Assembly: GCA_022822185.1 (NCBI GenBank)
Contig: JAJECE010000018.1
Location: forward strand, 1 to 37,116
Direction: 5' to 3'
Length of the DNA: 37,116 bases
From: Rhodothermales bacterium
GTDB taxonomy: Bacteria > Bacteroidota > Rhodothermia > Rhodothermales > Bin80
Shown here: piece by piece, positions 34,292-37,116 of the stretch
Position numbering within the stretch: the first letter of the stretch is position 1
Layout: each line of letters opens with the position of its first letter
Program-made: the position numbers and the translations under genes
The notes under the pieces: generated by a model
Database searches by the model: none
What the model was told of the DNA's origin: nothing
Seen by the model: only the letters and a program-made list of their open reading frames with translations

Positions 34292-35991
34292 GCAGCTTCA
34301 GCCAGAGATGCTTCTTTTTGAATACGTTCAATCATGCGATTCAGCCCATTTTTTCGGCGTGCAGTGATGAGGCTAGGCAGTCCTACATCGTGGATCAAGG
34401 CAAATAAATCTGTTTCAAGGATTGTTTTGGGAGTCTGACCATCCATTAGACGGATCAGAAGAGCAATCATTCCGCGGGTTATCAGTGCATCACTGTCTGC
34501 TTCAAAATAAATTTGGTCACCATGCACGGTGCTGTACAGCCAGACCATTGCCAGGCATCCATGAATCCGGTTCGCTTCGGTTTTCAGGGAAGCGTCCATG
34601 TCAGGCAGGTTTTCGCCCAGTTCAATCAGGTATTCCCGCTGCCCGTCTGCATCCTCAAAAAGTGCCAGATCCTCAAGCAGGGCCGCTTTGCGATCTTCAA
34701 TGGATTCTTCCGGCAGTAATCGACCATTTGTTGTTGCATCTGCAGCGGGCGGGAACGTATTCCGGGAGGATCCTTCGGCGATCTCGTGAAGACGGGCCAC
34801 AAGGATATCCACATCTTCCTTTGTATTGTAGGCTCCGAACGAGGCACGAACGGTGCCGGGGATCCCGAAATACTCCATCAGCGGCATGGCGCAGTGATGT
34901 CCTGTCCGTACTGCAATCCCCGCCTGATCAAGCGCGTAGCCGACATCATAGGGATGATGGCCCTCAAGCAGGAAACTGAGAACTCCAACCTTTTCGGAGG
35001 CGGTGCCGACAATTTTCAGACCGGATACTGTCATGATCTCTGCATGTGCATAGCTAAGGAGTGCATCCTCTTTTTTCCGAAGAGCTTCCATGCCGATGCC
35101 TTCCAGATAGTCAATTGCTGCCGCCATGCCGATTACCCCTGCAATATTCGGAGTGCCGGCCTCAAATTTGTGCGGAACATCGGCCCAGGTGGAAGATGTA
35201 CGATGCACTTCTTCAATCATATCCCCGCCGCCATGCCAGGGCGGCAAATCCTGCAGGAGTTCTTCTTTACCATAGAGAAACCCCATGCCGGTAGGACCAT
35301 AAGCTTTGTGACTGCTCGCACAGTAGAAGTCACAATCCAGTGTCTGCATATCCAGCGGCAGGTGTGGCAATCCCTGTGCTCCATCCAGAAGGACTGCGAT
35401 ATTTCTTTTGTGCGCCTCTGCAATAATGTCTTCTACCGGATGGACGGTTCCCAGGCTGTTGGAAACATGTCCCAGGGCGATGAGGCGTGTTCTAGGGTTC
35501 ATTTGCCGCACCAACGTGTCAACGCTGATCGTACCGGTCAGTGACACATCCAAAACGCGCAGCTGCGCATTGCGCTCTTTTGCAAGTAACTGCCAGGGCA
35601 CTAGATTGGAGTGGTGCTCCATGACGGTTGTCAGGATTTCGTCCCCGGGCTGGATATGTTTTCGTCCGTACGTAGCGGCAACCAGATTGATGGCTTCGGT
35701 GGTGCCCCGTGTGAAGATGATGCTGTTTTCGCTTCGTGCCCCGATAAATTGTGCCAGGTTTTTCCGGGCTGCCTCGTACCGATCTGTTGCGCGCTGGCTC
35801 AAGTAGTGGACCCCGCGGTGCACATTGCTGTGCTCATGTGCATAGTAGTTTGCCAGACAGTCCACGACGCATTGCGGTTTTAGCGAAGATGCGGCGCTAT
35901 CCAGATAGACCAATGGTCTACCGTACACCTGTTGGCGCAGTGCAGGGAAGTTCGCCCGCAGGGCATTATCTCTCAAAGCAGGATTTACCAT
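34288..35991 (-). CDS. sufS: SufS cysteine desulfurase fused to SufE sulfur acceptor
   Basis: A 567-aa fusion. Residues 1-405 are a group II cysteine desulfurase (PLP enzyme that takes sulfur from cysteine): EHHSN (about 125-129), the PLP lysine K229 in SSHKAYGPTG, and the persulfide cysteine C367 in VRTGHHCAMP. After a short linker (405-430), residues 431-560 are a SufE domain, the sulfur acceptor, with its catalytic cysteine C479 in ANRIHGCLAMVWL. All key residues are present. In most bacteria SufS and SufE are separate proteins; fusion enforces sulfur transfer within one chain to SufB. It lies between sufD and the SufT-type gene. Confidence 0.95.
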   Translation of the reverse strand: MVNPALRDNALRANFPALRQQVYGRPLVYLDSAASSLKPQCVVDCLANYYAHEHSNVHRGVHYLSQRATDRYEAARKNLAQFIGARSENSIIFTRGTTEAINLVAATYGRKHIQPGDEILTTVMEHHSNLVPWQLLAKERNAQLRVLDVSLTGTISVDTLVRQMNPRTRLIALGHVSNSLGTVHPVEDIIAEAHKRNIAVLLDGAQGLPHLPLDMQTLDCDFYCASSHKAYGPTGMGFLYGKEELLQDLPPWHGGGDMIEEVHRTSSTWADVPHKFEAGTPNIAGVIGMAAAIDYLEGIGMEALRKKEDALLSYAHAEIMTVSGLKIVGTASEKVGVLSFLLEGHHPYDVGYALDQAGIAVRTGHHCAMPLMEYFGIPGTVRASFGAYNTKEDVDILVARLHEIAEGSSRNTFPPAADATTNGRLLPEESIEDRKAALLEDLALFEDADGQREYLIELGENLPDMDASLKTEANRIHGCLAMVWLYSTVHGDQIYFEADSDALITRGMIALLIRLMDGQTPKTILETDLFALIHDVGLPSLITARRKNGLNRMIERIQKEASLAEAA

Positions 35992-36008
35992 TGCGCGGAG
36001 TGCCCGCG

Positions 36009-37116
36009 TTAGCGCAGCACATGCTCTACATGGTCATAGAGCGTTTCATGCATTGCCGAAACAGGCGTTTTTTCAATAATATCGCCAGCAAAAGACATCA
36101 ACATGAGTCTTCGTGCTTCTTGTTCGGGGATTCCCCGGGAGCGAAGATAGAAAAGTCCATCCTTGTCCAATTGTCCGGTGGTTGCCCCATGGGAGCATTT
36201 TACATCATCCGCATAGATCTCCAGTGCGGGCTTTGAATACATCCGGGCGGTCTCTGTGAGCAAAATACTGCGATTCGTCTGATAGGCATTGGTTAACTGC
36301 GCATCCTGACGCACGAGTACTTTGCCGTTGAACACCCCGATTGCATGATCATCCAGAATCCCCTTATAGTACTCGGAACTGTAACAATTCGGTTTTGCGT
36401 GATCCACCAGGGTGTTGTTATCAATATGAGAGCGTCCGTGTGCCATAAACAGTCCGTGAAGGAGGCTTTCGCAGTACTCGGCATTGGGAAGGATGGACAG
36501 ATTGTTCCGAGTCAGTTCGCCCCCAAACGTAAAGACACCGCTGTAAAATTTGCTCTGTGCTTCCTGATAGACACTCAGATTTGTGATGCGGCTGGATCTA
36601 GGGGTGCCCACTTGCAGATCCAGGTAGTCAACCTGCGCCTCTGGTTCAATATGAATCTCGGTGACCGCATTGATCAGCACATAATCTGATCCTGCAAATT
36701 CCGTGGACTGCAGGATTTGCAGAGATGCACCACTGCCTGCATAAACGAATGTCCTCGGCTGCACCAGCGTGGAGTCGTTGCAGGTAATGATATGGAGGAT
36801 ATGGATCGGGTGATCCAGTTGGGTACCGGGACTTGCGGTGATCACGGCCCCGTCTTTTATGAATGCCGTATTCAGGGCCGTAAATGGATCTTCTGTATAG
36901 TCCGCATACGTTCCCAGATGTTCCTGAACAAGATCCTGTCCGGCGGCAGAGGAGAGGTTTTGGATGGAGACCCCGGCAGGCATTTGGTCAAGCCGGGATT
37001 GCTCCGGTGCGAAGCGGCCGTTCACGAATACGGCCACACAGGGGGTATCTAATGTGTCAATTCCCCTGGCGGAAGCCGGGCCCGCTTCGGCAAGCCGGTA
37101 GGTCCGTTTGATGACC
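36009..37116 (-). CDS. sufD: Fe-S cluster assembly scaffold protein SufD (5' end outside window)
   Basis: The minus-strand frame is open to the window edge; a GTG at 37037 is not the true start because the upstream codons continue the homologous sequence (VIKRTYRLAE, LDTPCVAVFVNGRFAPE). The protein shows the SufB/D beta-helix core, with SRITNLSVYQEAQSKFYSGVFTFGGELTRNN in pieces and the C-terminal CSHGATTGQLDKDGLFYLRSRGIPEQEARRLM signature containing the conserved SHGAT histidine. SufD partners SufB and SufC in building Fe-S clusters. The stop is 17 bp before the sufS-sufE start; sufB and sufC probably lie outside the window. Confidence 0.93.
   Translation of the reverse strand, partial: VIKRTYRLAEAGPASARGIDTLDTPCVAVFVNGRFAPEQSRLDQMPAGVSIQNLSSAAGQDLVQEHLGTYADYTEDPFTALNTAFIKDGAVITASPGTQLDHPIHILHIITCNDSTLVQPRTFVYAGSGASLQILQSTEFAGSDYVLINAVTEIHIEPEAQVDYLDLQVGTPRSSRITNLSVYQEAQSKFYSGVFTFGGELTRNNLSILPNAEYCESLLHGLFMAHGRSHIDNNTLVDHAKPNCYSSEYYKGILDDHAIGVFNGKVLVRQDAQLTNAYQTNRSILLTETARMYSKPALEIYADDVKCSHGATTGQLDKDGLFYLRSRGIPEQEARRLMLMSFAGDIIEKTPVSAMHETLYDHVEHVLR

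Noticed and set aside
34786..35544. A 252-codon plus-strand frame opposite sufS-sufE
   Set aside because: Antisense to a well-supported gene with intact catalytic motifs; no domain of its own.
1..37116. CRISPR arrays, tRNA or rRNA genes
   Set aside because: No regularly spaced direct repeats and no recognisable tRNA or rRNA sequence was found on reading through; a tRNAscan or Infernal run was not possible here.

Overview
The window looks like a chromosomal segment of a Bacteroidota-superphylum bacterium, most likely from the Rhodothermota/Balneolota side. Three things suggest this: two pairs of TonB-dependent receptor (with an N-terminal carboxypeptidase-regulatory-like domain) plus DUF4249 lipoprotein, a SUF operon with a SufS-SufE fusion, and a 3-keto-disaccharide hydrolase (DUF1080) next to a beta-propeller/cupredoxin protein. 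GC content is moderate and most genes are tightly packed on the minus strand. The lineage is inferred from gene families; no rRNA or tRNA gene is visible.

Layout. 1-5120 (+): a type I restriction-modification operon hsdM (5' end outside the window), hsdS, hsdR, with ATGA overlaps. 5176-12000 (-): a six-gene nutrient operon read as TonB receptor, DUF4249 lipoprotein, M19 dipeptidase, RidA, DUF997/YhdT-like protein and Na+/solute symporter, probably for uptake and cleavage of a peptide-like compound. 12001-12584: no gene seen.

12585-19990 is an accessory, rearranged region. It opens with an intact DUF262 plus HEPN (RX4H) pair, a plausible defence or toxin-type system. After it come decayed copies of the HEPN gene (17079, 19753) and of the 3' end of a cupredoxin gene (14412, 17389), a transposase remnant flanked by an 11-bp inverted repeat, and two paralogous orphan AAA+ ATPases, one with a frameshift in an A-tract. 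The three HEPN sequences all face the tail of a cupredoxin gene. A [HEPN / cupredoxin-tail] module was therefore copied three times and eroded differently each time. This is the most unusual structure in the window.

19989-25604 (-): an intact secreted beta-propeller/type-1-copper fusion preceded by a DUF1080-PA14 protein (probably periplasmic sugar oxidation or hydrolysis), then a short ORF, a HARE-HTH/Mrr restriction endonuclease whose 5' half is frameshifted, and two tiny membrane ORFs. 25385-28753 (-): a sugar locus with an AGE-type epimerase, a second Na+/solute symporter, a 100-aa membrane protein and the two tiny membrane proteins; a divergent sugar-phosphate isomerase-like TIM barrel with a Tat-type leader lies at 28831 (+). 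29767-30274 has no CDS but holds a strong intrinsic terminator and several hairpins. A cold-shock protein follows at 30275 (-).

30671-37116 (-): a SUF operon, sufD (cut by the window edge), sufS-sufE fusion and a SufT/MIP18-type gene, running with only a 52-bp gap into the second TonB receptor/DUF4249 pair.
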